Assembly: GCA_964036045.1 (NCBI GenBank)
Contig: OZ038379.1
Span: forward strand, 20,050,476-20,114,475
Source of the DNA: Eutreptiella sp. 'Long Island Sound 2002'
Lineage: Eukaryota; Euglenozoa; Euglenophyceae; Eutreptiales; Eutreptiaceae
Length of the DNA: 64,000 nt
Direction: 5' to 3'
Shown here in pieces: positions 1-10,743 of this stretch. Made by a program: the position numbers and the translations under genes. The notes below the pieces were generated by a model. That model had not been told where the DNA came from. It did no database searches and was given only the letters and a program-made list of their open reading frames with translations. Each line of letters opens with the position of its first letter. The stretch's first letter is position 1.

Positions 1-891
1 CCTGGATGGGGAAGTATGCTTAGCGTGGTGGACGGTAGTCTGACCTGTATCCCTTGGGAGGACCTGGACTCAACCCTGGTCCAGACTATCCAACGCGAGA
101 GCGATGGACTCGCCCTGGGGGACCTGCAGGATCGACTACGACCTCAAGATGCTATTGAGGCTATTCCAGGGGGAGACGAGTACGTCGTGACTAACAACAA
201 TGCCCCCAACTCTCCCTGCCATGTATCTATTCCTCATGGAGTCACAGAGTGTGGACTATCCGAGCTACCCAGCTCTATTCACTCTGATGACGAAACTGAG
301 CATGACGCCTTCTTCGTGCAGACCTGTGTGGAGGAAGTGGAGAACGCCGAGTACGTCGCCCCACTGAAACCCCTACTCTCCATGAGGGGAGAAGAGCCCT
401 TGGACGAGGAGTTGGACCCCCGATCCAGGCTGAGGGAGTACGTGGACTCCAAGAGGAGATTGGTGGCGAAAAAGCTATGCTACGCTAAGTCGACCCGCAG
501 CTCATGGCCACTGAAGCAAGGACGTATGGGAGACCTATCCCAATTGAAGGAGGACCTCGAACAGAAGATCACCACCTGGCAAAGGGAGGTATATCTTAAG
601 CTCATGAAGAGCGTGTGGGGTGCCCATGTGAGGGCCCCAGAGGAGGATGAACTCTCAGAAGAATGTGTATGTGAACCCCCTCGAGCGTGCCTATGTTGCC
701 ATCGTCCGCCGGAGATGGTTGAACGAGACCTTCTATATGCCTACCAAGGGTTGAAGGATACTACTAGGACGAAGAGCCAGTGGAGGATCACCTCCCGGCG
801 TCTATTACCCAGGGGGCAAGCAACTTACACTCTGACGAGGACATGGAGGACAAGATCAAACTATTGGACCCGCGGGTACAGAAGCTTATAA
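1..891 (+). CDS. Retroelement N-terminal polyprotein region (gag/protease side), partial
   Basis: The frame is open from the left window edge to a stop at 891, with the first internal ATG at 16. The product is acidic and polar with a Lys/Arg-rich segment in its middle and a small cysteine cluster (CVCEPPRACLCC) near the end. I see no DTG/DSG aspartic protease motif. Its last part, past about 780, overlaps the reverse-transcriptase frame, and downstream of the overlap the protein sense passes to that frame. This is consistent with either a gag-pol style frameshift or an inactivating indel. Identity as the region upstream of RT is inferred from position alone; the sequence itself has no motif I recognise. 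Confidence 0.5.
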   Translation, partial: PGWGSMLSVVDGSLTCIPWEDLDSTLVQTIQRESDGLALGDLQDRLRPQDAIEAIPGGDEYVVTNNNAPNSPCHVSIPHGVTECGLSELPSSIHSDDETEHDAFFVQTCVEEVENAEYVAPLKPLLSMRGEEPLDEELDPRSRLREYVDSKRRLVAKKLCYAKSTRSSWPLKQGRMGDLSQLKEDLEQKITTWQREVYLKLMKSVWGAHVRAPEEDELSEECVCEPPRACLCCHRPPEMVERDLLYAYQGLKDTTRTKSQWRITSRRLLPRGQATYTLTRTWRTRSNYWTRGYRSL

Positions 892-1594
892 GGACCTATG
901 TGGAGGTGTTCGGGGAACTACCACCCCCAGCCTCATGTGACAAGCTGGTACAGATGGACCTCAAGTTGAAACCCGAGTTCGTGGGCCATAAGATCCGGAG
1001 GAGACCCTACCCGGCTCCTAAAGAGCAGGCCGATGAGATTGAGCGACAGATACAAGAGTGTATCGACGCTGGCCTAGTCCTGGAGTACAGGGACAGGGAC
1101 TACCCCCAACACTGCAGCCCCTGTTTCCTGGTGGCGAAACCTGGGTCTACAGCCAAACGGCTGGTGGTGGACTATGGAGAGCTGAACAAGAAGACGTTGA
1201 ACCACTCAGGGTCCATTCCTAACATCGAGTCTACCCTTGAGAAGATTGCCTCCTGTCGCTACAAGTCCAAGATGGACAAAAGAAGCGGATTTTGGCAGGT
1301 GGACCTGACGCCCAACGCCCAGGAGCTACTCGCCTTCATCACCCCTCAGGGGAGGGTGTTCAAGTGGAAGGTCATGCCCTTTGGCGTGGCCAACGCACCC
1401 GCTCTATTCCAAGAGCTGATGAATAAGATCCTGTCCATCCTACGGCGAAGACCCAAGGTGCAAGAACTCATATCCCGTGGGGCCCAGATGGAGGCGCACA
1501 TCGACGATGTATGCCTAGGGACCAATACCCAGGAGGATCACCTAATCCTCTTGGGTGAGTTCTTTGCGGTCTGCCAGGAGAACCCCACACACGA
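780..1594 (+). CDS. pol: Reverse transcriptase domain of Ty3/gypsy element
   Basis: Copies element RNA into DNA. Visible family motifs, in order: a palm-entry segment with IRRRPYPAPKEQADEI, the RLVVDYGELNKKT block (about 1160-1200), the first catalytic aspartate in KMDKRSGFWQVDL (about 1270-1310), the VMPFGVANAPALFQ block (about 1372-1410), and the catalytic pair in AHIDDVCLG (about 1495-1518), where the usual Y/F-x-D-D box reads I-D-D. The frame runs to 1700, but from about 1585 homology moves into another frame, which continues with a typical LEKCEF motif. The shift falls at a run of four Cs, so either a 1-base deletion or a sequencing slip explains it. Confidence 0.85.
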
Positions 1595-4096
1595 CTCAAG
1601 CTGGAGAAGTGTGAGTTCATGCAGGAGACCATGCAGTACCTGGGGTTCGATATTGGCTATGGGTGGTGGACCCCCGCGGCCTCGAAGGCCAAACCCCTGA
1701 TGGATGCTAAGGTACGGCATGAAGACCCCAAGAAAGGACTCCATGATGTACGTAGTTTCATTGGGGCCTGCAACTTCTACCGCCGCCATATCAAGAACTT
1801 CACCTACTCCAGCGCCATCCTAACGGACTTGATCAAGAAGAGTACCACCTGGCGCTGGGGCCCACAAGAGCAACAAGCGTTTGACGAGCTCAAAAACAAG
1901 GTGGCCAACGCTAAGTGCTTGGGCGTGCCTAGGGCACAAGGGGAGATGATCCTGGTGACCGACGCCAGCAATGTGGGCGGTGGTGGAACGTTGTTCCAAT
2001 GGGAAGCACTAGAGAAGGAGGAGTTCGACTCGGCCATTACCCAATGGGGGACAAATGGACTGAACCGAGATGGTACCCTCAAGCACAGCTACCCTGACGA
2101 CAAGTGGGTCCTAGTACCCCTGGGTCACTGGAACTGGAAATGGAACCAGGCCCGGGGTAACTACTCCACCTATGAGCAGGAATTGCTCGCGGGTATGCTG
2201 GTGCTATCCTCTCAGGCACGCCTGTTGGGGAGTAACCCTGTGGTATGGTTGTGCGACCAAGAGCCGGTCCGCACTTTCCAGAAGGGCCCCCCACCTGAGA
2301 AGGCCAAGCTACGGCGCTGGTGGACCTACCTCAGCCAACTACGGCTGACAGTGCACCATATCCAGGGAGTCAAGAACGAGTGTGCGGACTACATCAGCCG
2401 CAACAACTTCGACGACCTGATTGGTGCCAGGTCAGAAGCGCTAGCCAAGGAGGCGTTCAGCCGTATGGATGTACACCTGGACCTCAACATGACCATGATC
2501 CGACCCCTAGATGGACTCCAACAAGCTGAGTACCTGAAGGAGTTCGGAGATATCTATAAGCGCCTGGAGAAGCGCCTGGAACCCCTCCTGGTCAACCAAG
2601 AGCAGTGGAAAAGGGACAAGAGCTACCTCTGGCACGAGGACCGAATAGTGGTACCCAGTGACAGAGTCCCAGCGCTACTGAAGTGGACCCATGAGTCCAG
2701 TGGTCATGTGGGTGCTGACCGTACCCTGAGGCTATTCAAGCAGTGGTTCCACACTACGTGGAGTGACGACCATCTGCGTAAGACCCTCCAGCCTATCGTG
2801 GACAAGTGCCCGTGTAGGTCCTGCAAACCTGGGGATATCAGGGACAGGGGTCTCTACTCGACCCTGCCCATCCCCCACTGTGCTAACAGTGTGCTCTATG
2901 TGGACTACACGGAGATGCCGAAGTTTGGGGGCTACGATTTTGCCCTCGTGGTAACCTGTGGGTTGACCAGGTTTACCCGGGTGTTCCCGTGTACCAAGCA
3001 CATTACCGGAGAGGAGACTATCAAGATACTCCTGGAGGAGTGGTTTTGTGTCTATGGGGCGCCCAAAGAGATCAACTCCGATGAGGACGTACGAGTACGC
3101 TCTGACACCGGTTGGTACAAGAGGGTCCTGAGATCCCTCAATGTCCAAGTGTCCACAGGGATCCCCTACTCTCATACAAGCAACCCCCTATGTGAGCCAC
3201 AGATTCGTGTCCTCAAGGAAAATGTAAGGATATGGTGCAAGACGGAGCGCACCAGAGACTGGGTGAGACTACTCCCCGTCATATCCTTGATGATGAACTC
3301 CCAAGAGAGTTCGGCGACTGGCTACTCGCCCCATGAGCTATTCCTAGGGCGCCCGGCGTGGTTCCTACATGCTCCCTATCCAGAGGATACCCATTCTACT
3401 GTGGGCAACTGGGTCCAGGAGCAACAAGCGAAGGTGGACAAGGCCAAGGCTATGCTCCAGAGAGTGAGGGAGCGACAGTGGAGCAAGAAGAACAAGCACC
3501 GGGTGCCCGCCTCCTACCAAGAGGGGGACTGGGTGTTGGTGCACCACAGTCGGCTACCCGCCTGGCCACGCTCTACCAGCGATGACCCCTACTTCGGGCC
3601 CTACAAGATTCTCTCAGTGGATGGACACCGTATCATGGTGAGGTGTTCTCCCCGGCTAGGGGGGACCCTGGTGTGCGCTGCTCAGCATCTAAAGCGCTAC
3701 TACGATCATGAGGACCTGTGTGGGGAGGAGTGGGAGCTGAACGACGAGGAGATCGCCGCTCTGGATCTACAGGGCGCTGCCAGCCCTATGGAAGTTGAAG
3801 GGGAACTCCCCGACATGGACGCCGAGGAGATGGCTAAAGAGGGCTTCTATCTTGTGCAGTCTATACTACGCCACCGCTACCGCCAGGGTTGGCGCTGCCT
3901 CACCCTCTGGGAAGGGTTTGGGGTCGAAGAGGCCACCTGGGAGCCCTTCTCTGCGTTTGTACTACCTGAGGGACGCCTAAACTCAGTTCTGGTAGACTAC
4001 TTGTCCCAGAACAACCTTGGAGAGTTGCTGAGGCTCGCTGAGACGCTTGCCTCCAAGACTAAAGCTAGGGACCAAACCCTACCCTTACCTGCCTAA
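1583..4096 (+). CDS. pol: Ty3/gypsy pol: RT C-terminus, RNase H, integrase and chromodomain
   Basis: The frame is open from 1583 and its first ATG is at 1619, inside the RT thumb. RNase H follows, with acidic residues in ILVTDAS (about 1950), YEQELLA (about 2172) and WLCDQEP (about 2250). The integrase has a zinc-binding H-H-C-C segment (THESSGH to CPCRSC, about 2690-2820) and a DDE core: Asp in LYVDYTEM (about 2900), Asp in NSDEDV (about 3078), Glu in LCEPQIRVLKE (about 3190). The tail YLVQSILRHR...WEGF...TWEP (about 3845-3945) reads as a chromodomain, which in this family guides insertion to particular chromatin. All catalytic acids that I can place are present, so decay seems limited to the upstream frameshifts. 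Confidence 0.9.
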   Translation, partial: PHTRLKLEKCEFMQETMQYLGFDIGYGWWTPAASKAKPLMDAKVRHEDPKKGLHDVRSFIGACNFYRRHIKNFTYSSAILTDLIKKSTTWRWGPQEQQAFDELKNKVANAKCLGVPRAQGEMILVTDASNVGGGGTLFQWEALEKEEFDSAITQWGTNGLNRDGTLKHSYPDDKWVLVPLGHWNWKWNQARGNYSTYEQELLAGMLVLSSQARLLGSNPVVWLCDQEPVRTFQKGPPPEKAKLRRWWTYLSQLRLTVHHIQGVKNECADYISRNNFDDLIGARSEALAKEAFSRMDVHLDLNMTMIRPLDGLQQAEYLKEFGDIYKRLEKRLEPLLVNQEQWKRDKSYLWHEDRIVVPSDRVPALLKWTHESSGHVGADRTLRLFKQWFHTTWSDDHLRKTLQPIVDKCPCRSCKPGDIRDRGLYSTLPIPHCANSVLYVDYTEMPKFGGYDFALVVTCGLTRFTRVFPCTKHITGEETIKILLEEWFCVYGAPKEINSDEDVRVRSDTGWYKRVLRSLNVQVSTGIPYSHTSNPLCEPQIRVLKENVRIWCKTERTRDWVRLLPVISLMMNSQESSATGYSPHELFLGRPAWFLHAPYPEDTHSTVGNWVQEQQAKVDKAKAMLQRVRERQWSKKNKHRVPASYQEGDWVLVHHSRLPAWPRSTSDDPYFGPYKILSVDGHRIMVRCSPRLGGTLVCAAQHLKRYYDHEDLCGEEWELNDEEIAALDLQGAASPMEVEGELPDMDAEEMAKEGFYLVQSILRHRYRQGWRCLTLWEGFGVEEATWEPFSAFVLPEGRLNSVLVDYLSQNNLGELLRLAETLASKTKARDQTLPLPA

Positions 4097-6383
4097 GTGT
4101 GTGTGTGAGTGTGCTATTCCTGAGGTCCTGGGAGCAAGCTGCAGAAATGGTGTCCTAATTATACCCAAGTCTGCATCCTTGCTGAACCCGGCGGATTGTC
4201 TTAACCGGTGCCACGGGGTACGCCCCGGGTCTCTCCGCCCCTAAGCGCCCAGCTTCTGTGATGGCGCAAAACCTTTGGGGAATACCCAGCACGTGAGTCC
4301 AGGTATTGTTTTCCTACCTACCTGCCTACTACAGGGGAGGGGTGGCCAAAAGCTATGAGGCATGAAAACGCCTGTTTGCTACGATGGCCAAAACCTGGAC
4401 TAACCACTGCCACTGCCCACCAAAACCCTGATAAAATTTCAGGAAACAGGCGGGACAGTGACACACACACTACAGGTCCTACACTCACTATAGTGGCACC
4501 AGCCATCGAAGGATGAGCGGGCTCTGAGGCCCAAGCCCTCACCCTGGCTTGCCACTCCTACACCCACACGCTACTTGGGGTTGTTGACGAGGATGTCAAA
4601 GGCCCTAGAGGCCTGCCTGTGAAAAGGACGAGAGAACACAGCGCTACTAAGCGACTGTGGCCTAACAGGGACGCCACAACGCGTTTCCCTGTTAGGGCTT
4701 AGAGGGAAGGAGTGCTCAGGTTGCGTGCACAGCGTGGATGTTGAAGATGTCGGACTGCACTCGCCACTCCTGGCTGAGTCGCAGCTTGTTGTTTGTGTGA
4801 TCAGCGCCGCATAGTTTAGCACGTCTTGTGACTGCACCAATTCACCCTGACCTGCCCACCTGTAAAGCAAAGGCCAATGACTGGGGTTCAAGACGGAGGA
4901 ACCAAGACAGCCTCCACGTATTATACGCTTCTCAGGCTGCCCTATAATACGCTGTTCCTGAACCCCAGTACAAGCAAGCAAGCTTAAGGAACTCCACCCG
5001 TTCTCTTAAAGAACGTAGGGTGGAGCCCCTGGGTAACCTAAACAAGGGTTTTACCGTGCGCACCACGCGTGGCCTACCCTTTAATGCGTCATATGCATGC
5101 ACGGTCATGCACGAGGTTCTCAATCACCTTTGTCAATCTCTTTTTTCCTACCAATCTATACCACAATCACGAACTCTACCGGGGGGTGGCCCCTCCTGGG
5201 CTTACTTACCTTAGCTACCGCTGGAGAGCGAAGCAAGGGAAAGGAGAAAGCGAGACACAAGCGAGGCAAGCGTTTATGCACTCGTGTGTATGTGCTAATC
5301 ACCCGATCTCACCTCTGATCATCTGCAATCCTTCTAATCTAGCCCTCTATCGTTTGTTAGCGCTGCTACACGGCTCGTACACGGAGACACGAGACAAGCA
5401 GTGTACATGCTGCATACGAAGCGAGGACACACCTGTGGTTTATGCCTGTTTCATTGAAGTCTTTTTGAGATTTTGCATTCTTGAATCTTGGATTCTTTCT
5501 GTCAGCAAGGGTGGAATCCCGACGTCTATTGATTTATGTGTGTCTCGTCATTTCCGTCATTCCACGTGACATACGTTTATAATCTTATTATATTTGTATT
5601 TACCGGCGCCCAATTAGGATGCGCTCCGGCGCGCGGTCTTTTTCTGCTTGTGAATTTCTTGATTTAAAAAATCAAGAGATGACCACAATTTTTATAAAAA
5701 TGTGCATGTGATGCACCATGGGATTCTGTTCAGGTATGTGCTTTCAGAAAAATTCTAGGCCGTCATTTGACGGATTTTGGTGTTGCGCTTCGCGTTTTGC
5801 GTGGATTCGTCCCCCATCCTCTCATCTTCTGTTGTACAGATCTCCTCGAGAAGCGTCGCTGAGTAGGCCGCTGTTCGGGCCGAAAAGCAGCATCAGGAGA
5901 CTGAACCAGAACCCAAGACCCCACCAAGGGGCAATTTAATTTTTTTCGGCGCCCCCTCGCCCTAAGACCAGGACAGGTGCCGCCAGCAGGTTCCAAGAGA
6001 CTCAGAGCGAACGCCCTGTGAGAGTTGTGTCGCGCTGCAGCTTGGAGGGAGGGATGCATATGCATATGGTCTTTGCATACCCAAATCTAACCCCACCAAG
6101 TCTCAGAAACCCCTGCAGCGCCAAGAGCGCTGAGTTTTCTGTAGGTAATTGTCACGACAAATGCAGCAAAAGGCGCTGGCCATGGTAAAGCGCTCTTTTC
6201 CAGTGCAAGGGAGGCTATAGGTATTTTAAAGTAGATGTGGAAACCAAGGAAAGGCCAAGAAAAATTCCCTTTTTCCTGTAATGCGACAGTGGTGGCCACC
6301 AGAGCACAAGGGGGGAGTAAGAAAAAGTGCTTTTCCATTGCTTTAGAGTAGACTTTAGTTGTATTAGAGATGCTCTTAGTTAT
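4097..6383. other. Post-pol region, candidate 3' LTR, and unassigned DNA
   Basis: No convincing gene is seen. A purine-rich block (about 5223-5270) followed by AT-rich DNA (5460-5610) is the best place for a polypurine tract and 3' LTR. At 5604-5625 a string beginning CCGGCGCCCAATTAGG resembles lysine-tRNA primer sites, but such a site should follow a 5' LTR, not a 3' one, so I do not call it. Short open frames here (up to 166 aa) have no recognisable motif. Confidence 0.3.
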
Positions 6384-6511
6384 CCTGCATTTTTATCTTA
6401 GTATTGGCCTGACCAAAATGGGTGATAACACATTTTGACCTATAGAACCTGCATTTTTATCTTAGTATTGGCCTGACCAAAATGGGTGATAACACATTTT
6501 GACCTATAGAA
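6384..6511. repeat. 64-bp perfect tandem duplication
   Basis: Two identical 64-bp units lie head to tail, the first starting at 6384 and the second at 6448, both beginning CCTGCATTTTTATC and ending GACCTATAGAA. No divergence is visible between copies, so the duplication is recent (or an assembly artefact). Confidence 0.95.
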
Positions 6512-6644
6512 CCAAACACTAAACTAGGATGTTGTGTGGACCCCTTAATCCCCAAGCAATGTGAACTAAAACATCATGTCCTGACTGACTGAGGCACTGG
6601 CATACTGAGGTAGAGCCTATAGATTTATCTATGTTTTCTCATGA

Positions 6645-6735
6645 ATGCTTAGCTATCCTAGTGGTCTGCACCCTAGGGGGCTGTGGCACCTCTTTTTGAG
6701 AGGTCCTGGGTTCAATTCCCAGTCAGCCTAGCTAA
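6645..6735 (+). repeat. tRNA-like sequence, probable head of a tRNA-derived SINE
   Basis: A split Pol III promoter is visible: an A-box-like TAGCTATCCTAGTGG near 6651 and a near-consensus B box inside CTGGGTTCAATTCCCAG (6707-6723), which forms a perfect 5-bp T stem with a 7-base loop. Just before it, ACCTCT and AGAGGT pair around a short loop like the long variable arm of tRNA-Leu/Ser. The acceptor stem does not pair, so it is unlikely to be a working tRNA. The unassigned sequence to about 6900 may be the SINE body. Confidence 0.4.
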
Positions 6736-7189
6736 GTAGGTCTATCCCATGTGACATGGCAGTGACCTCAGCGCCACAAGCCATGCCACCTCAGCACCTA
6801 TGGGACCCAAAACAAAGAATGCACATCTCTGGATGGCACTATATGGAGTGTGACCCCTTGGGGCAGTTTTCCAATCAGTTTTTCTCAATCATGTGAAATA
6901 TTTTGATCCAAGTTGCATTGATTGTCTATTGCTGTAGTCTATTGTTGATATCTTTATTATCTAACTCTTTTCTGACTGCAGCCCTTCATGCTTTGATCCT
7001 GTTTGACTTCTACTTGCTCATCTCTGGCTTGGGTTATCCTGTATTGGTTGTATTTCATCAACAAAACATTTTCTCCATCAAAAACAAGCAGCAGGAACCC
7101 TACACCAGCAGCAAGCAGCAGGAGAGGCACAACAAGAGCTGAAAGACTCATAAAAACTTTCTCCGTTTAATGTGTACTCGCAAAGGGCC

Positions 7190-7480
7190 AAAAAATACTT
7201 CCATAAGCATCCCCAGTGGTCTATGTTCGCTTTTGGAAAAATGCCCGTTCGACCCCTTTTGGATGCTGTTTCGGTTCCAAACTGCCTTTGCAGGATGTGT
7301 TGGGGGCCTTAAACAAGTAACCACAGGCTCAAAACTGGTGATATTTGGGGGTCCAAAACGAGTAACCACGGCTCCAAAACAGGGTTAAAATTCTGTTTGA
7401 ACATCCACGAATTTTTTAAGAAATGCATTTTCGACCCCTTTTGGAACCTATTTTGGTCCCAAAATGGCCAATTTTTAAGC
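7190..7480. repeat. Diverged ~185-bp tandem duplication
   Basis: The string TTCGACCCCTTTTGGA followed by a TGTTTCGGTTCC-like segment occurs at about 7248 and again at about 7430, and AGTAACCACGG/AGTAACCACAGG occurs twice between them. The copies are imperfect. No coding sense. Confidence 0.6.
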
Positions 7481-7713
7481 CTTGTTAGAGCAATATGGAC
7501 CAAAAATTCTCCTTTAGCACCAACAGCCATGTCAGGGCAAAGGGAGTCACATCATACACGAGGAGGCTGCCCCCTGTGGCCTAAGGCAGCGTACATCAGC
7601 GGTGGGGTTGTTGCTAGGGATTGGCTCTAGAAAAATGTGAGTTGCACGGTGCATAGGGAGTAGGGTTGTGTGGAGGCAGGAGGGCTGCGCATATGTCACG
7701 GGCTGATGTGCAG

Positions 7714-8040
7714 GTGACAGAGCTTGTGAACTCGCCGCTGTCCCTGGTCGGGACCTTCACGCTCACGACGGTGCTGGCGGGAGGGACACTGCGCGACGCC
7801 CAGGACAAGATCCGTGCGGACGCGCCACGAACGTGGGTGCGCAGCTGCTGCTTCTGGCCGCCCTTCATCGCGGTCAACATGAAGCTGGTGCCGGTGCAGT
7901 ACCAGGCCTCGGTTGGGGGCCTTGCGTGGGCCGTGTGGGCGGTGATCCTGGCGTACATGGCAAATCTGCGGGTGCATCGCGAGGATCGACTGGACGCAAT
8001 GTCAGGAGCTCACGCAGGGCACGTGGTGCAGCTGTCATAG
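7714..8040 (+). CDS. Mpv17/PMP22-family membrane protein, terminal exon
   Basis: Mpv17/PMP22/Sym1 proteins are small four-helix proteins of mitochondrial inner or peroxisomal membranes; some act as channels. This exon starts after an acceptor (TGTGCAG, ending 7713) and carries the family's C-terminal signature: TWVRSCCFWPPFIAVNMKLV, then VPVQYQ, then a tryptophan-containing last helix ending LAYMANL. These match the consensus of a W-x-x-W-P segment, an N-F/M-x-x-V-P segment and a final W-x-x-x-L helix. About 108 residues are present; the N-terminal half must lie in upstream exons that I could not find in the preceding 7 kb, so the gene may be a displaced fragment or have a long intron. The stop is TAG at 8038. 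GC-rich codon use resembles the PNGase-like gene at 30-37 kb. Confidence 0.75.
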   Translation: MTELVNSPLSLVGTFTLTTVLAGGTLRDAQDKIRADAPRTWVRSCCFWPPFIAVNMKLVPVQYQASVGGLAWAVWAVILAYMANLRVHREDRLDAMSGAHAGHVVQLS

Positions 8041-8044
8041 CACA

Positions 8045-8130
8045 GCGTGCCTGACCGAGTGATCCCGGGATGGAGTCCCAGATGACGCATAGATAACAAC
8101 GTTCACCCATCCCAGGCTTTAGGGTATCCA
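8045..8130 (+). repeat. Short interspersed repeat, copy 1 (partner at 32806-32890)
   Basis: The two copies share a scaffold: GATCCCGGGATGGAGTCCCA / GGTCCCGAGATCGAGCCCCA, then GATGACGCATA / GAGGCATAATGATGACGCC, then CCATCCCAGGC / CCGTCCCAGGC, then GGGTATCCA in both. The GATCGAGCCCC-type core resembles a Pol III B box, so a tRNA-derived SINE family is likely. This copy sits immediately after the Mpv17-like stop codon; the other is in intron 2 of the PNGase-like gene. Confidence 0.6.
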
Positions 8131-10743
8131 TGGAATAGTGTGCCCGAAGTCCCTCACCACACCCACTCCACGTCCCACACATCGTCCCCAACCGCCCGCC
8201 CATTCCCAGCCCCCTCTCAGCGCTTTGCGCCACACATACAGTTCGACGTTCCGCGCCTCACAACTGAAACAAATATCTCGGTTACAACATGCGGACCATG
8301 TCTACAATCAACAGACCACGGCTACTTGTAGCAGGCAGTGTGCACAGACCGGCGTTTGCATGTGCATGGATAAATGTTGTTATGGGACTTTTTTTTTGCA
8401 GGGGGACCTCAGCCCTGTCCCTCTTCGAATCTGCATCACGCGGACAGTGTCTACAATTCGCAGACTATCAGCTACTTGGAGCAGAGACTGTTTCCACCCA
8501 CAGTCAGTGTGCAGTATCTGATCGTTGCCCATAATCCCCACCCACTCACCATTCCAAGGTATGGTTTGTTGTTGCGTGTGTGGGTGGGTGAGGGGCGATA
8601 TATGTCTACCATGCCCCCGCGCCAGGCGGACTACTAATGGGTCGCTGCCGGGTGTTGTACTCATCCCACTACCTGTACAGTGTCTAGACCACACCGCTTG
8701 GTCCTCCTATGGAAGGGAAAGAAGCGGCAGCGCAGGCCATCGGAGCCTGTGCGTACCCGTGAGTCTTCCAGGCGCGCCTGCTTCCCACGGCCTTCACCGC
8801 CTACTGTCCACTCATTCGGCCTTCAGTCTGCCGACCACGAGCGCCATCAATGTGCTTTGTGTTTGGTTTGTGGTGTTTTGGGAGGGGCGGGGGTGCCATA
8901 AAGGGTCCATAGAGAGTAAGTGTCGGGAGGGGGCAGGGAGGGGGCGCACTTTGCCGCCCTGCCCCCCCCCCCCCCCCATACCCTGTACATGCACGCTGTG
9001 AATGGTCCAGCCCAGAGGATAGAGACAGCCCAATGTGGACATTGCAACCTGACCTCATTGCAGCCCCCCACAAACCGTGTGAAGTCCAAACCCGGGGATA
9101 CAGTATTCTGTGTAGTATGGCCGACTTTTGCTCGTCTCTTGGGGCAGGTGCAGCAGCCCATTTACAGAAGCAAAGGGCTCCCTCCTTCCCTCGCTCCAGC
9201 ACCCACAATCTGCCACTAAGTGTTTCTTCTCTTTGGAGACATACAGCAATCGGATTGAGAGTCTGACTGCGAATTGGATGACATTCATTTTCTAGGTCGT
9301 CTCATGTCGTGATCGCCTGCTCAAAGGGGGGCGGGATATGGGCAAGTTGCTGAATAAGCCAAAGGGGGTATGGCTCTCGGGGAGGGCTGGGGGTTATTTG
9401 ATCAGCAATCAGCCCCTGAAAGAGAAAACCTTTCGCTGGTTGTTGCTCATGGCCGGCTCATGCCTTGCGCCCTGATGTGCAGGCAATATGCGACTGTTCA
9501 AAATAAAGAGGTCGCATTTCCATGTAAAGTGCCCACCATTGATCGGACGTCCTGCCTTCCTGCGGCGCAACGGGACATGGTGTCACTCTTTATATTGCCT
9601 CAGTTCTTCTTTCGGGGAGGGGCCGGTGTACAATTCTTGCTCCGAGGACCACAGGGCCCCCGCGCAACAGCACACCCGCCACGTTTTCCTTGTGCCTTCA
9701 TGTGCTGGTGCTGCCACTCTCAAGTCCCAGCATTGCATCGTCGGCCCCCCCCTCAACGACGTGTTCAGGCCCCTAGGCCTCCATTCCTCTTTGACCAGCC
9801 TACACTGTGCTGCTGAGCCCGATCTTTGGTGTCGGCGGATCCTGCATCCCCCGGGGGCCCCGTGCCGCGCAGTGCCCGGTGGCCTGAGCGTCTTGTTGCT
9901 TTTGTGGGATTGGCCCCCGAGCCGTGCAACGCGCCGTGTGCAGCGGACCAGACCATTTGGGGCCCGCATGCCTATGATCCGCTGTCACAGCGCCTCTTGT
10001 CGGGGGACGGAAACGACCCCTGGGGAGGGCTTCTTGGGAGCACTTCGCGGCCGCAGGGAGCGTACTTAGGGGCTGCGGCCCCAGAAGCAATCGCGGCGCA
10101 GCCGCGCGGCCATTCATGCGGCTTTGTGCAGGCGCATTGTGTGAGTGTGTCACGAGAAAGCGGACTCGTGATATGACGTGGCTTTTTTTTTTTAATTTTC
10201 CCTTGGCGATATTTACGAAGTATTTGCAGGCGCTGCGCACAGATACGCGTTTACGACATCGTTGTCTGTACAATGGTTTCCCTGTGAGTGTGGCCCCGCC
10301 CGCCCGCCCTGTATATCCATTCGAAGCGGCCGTTTCGACGACGCAGCCTGAAGTTGCCTAAATATGGGACAAGAACAGGGCTGGACAACGTCTCAGGCGG
10401 TTGTTTGCATGCGCGCCTGGTGTGAGTGCTGCCAACCTCACCTTTGACATGCACATTGGCATCTCGTGTGCACGTCAGGTCTCCGTGTTCTACCTGTGGA
10501 AACGACTGTTGTTGTCAGCAGACGACGGCTGTTGTCGTCCTATCGATGCGTTGAAAGAACAGCCTTGTCCTTTCTTTTATACGAGAGGGCCGTGCGCGCA
10601 CTGTGCGGGCACTGTGCACCTCCTTCCTTGTATAATGCAATGCACCCAATCCTGTCATTGTACCTCCCCCCCCCCGTGTCCATCCCCCCCCCCCCCGTTG
10701 TGCATGACCGTGCTTCCCTGAAACGTTTGACAGCCTGCTGCAG
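8131..10743. other. Gene-poor stretch with short duplications and homopolymers
   Basis: I see no supported gene. A diverged duplication links 8285-8345 and 8432-8492 (ATGCGGACCATGTCTACAAT versus ACGCGGACAGTGTCTACAAT). An acceptor-like T-run plus GCAG ends at 8402. C runs occur at 8960-8978 and 10665-10697. A GTGCG/GCACTGTGC-rich block lies at 10589-10620. Several frames of 100-190 codons overlap on both strands in GC-rich DNA, but none shows protein-family motifs. Confidence 0.4.

Larger units (their letters stand above)
1..5600 (+). mobile_element. Ty3/gypsy (chromovirus-type) LTR retrotransposon, 5' truncated by the window edge
   Basis: The order reverse transcriptase, RNase H, integrase, then a C-terminal chromodomain-like segment is the Ty3/gypsy pol order; the chromodomain points to the chromovirus branch. 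The left end lies outside the window because the first reading frame is already open at base 1, so the 5' LTR, primer site and most of gag are not visible. Coding is spread over three frames (shifts near 780 and near 1585), so this copy is probably inactive unless the shifts are programmed or sequencing errors. The right boundary is uncertain: a purine-rich stretch at about 5223-5270 could be a polypurine tract and AT-rich DNA to about 5600 could be the 3' LTR, but without the 5' LTR this cannot be verified. Confidence 0.85.

Noticed and set aside
5604-5625. Primer-binding site resembling lysine tRNA
   Set aside because: Only partial match and in the wrong place relative to the visible element.
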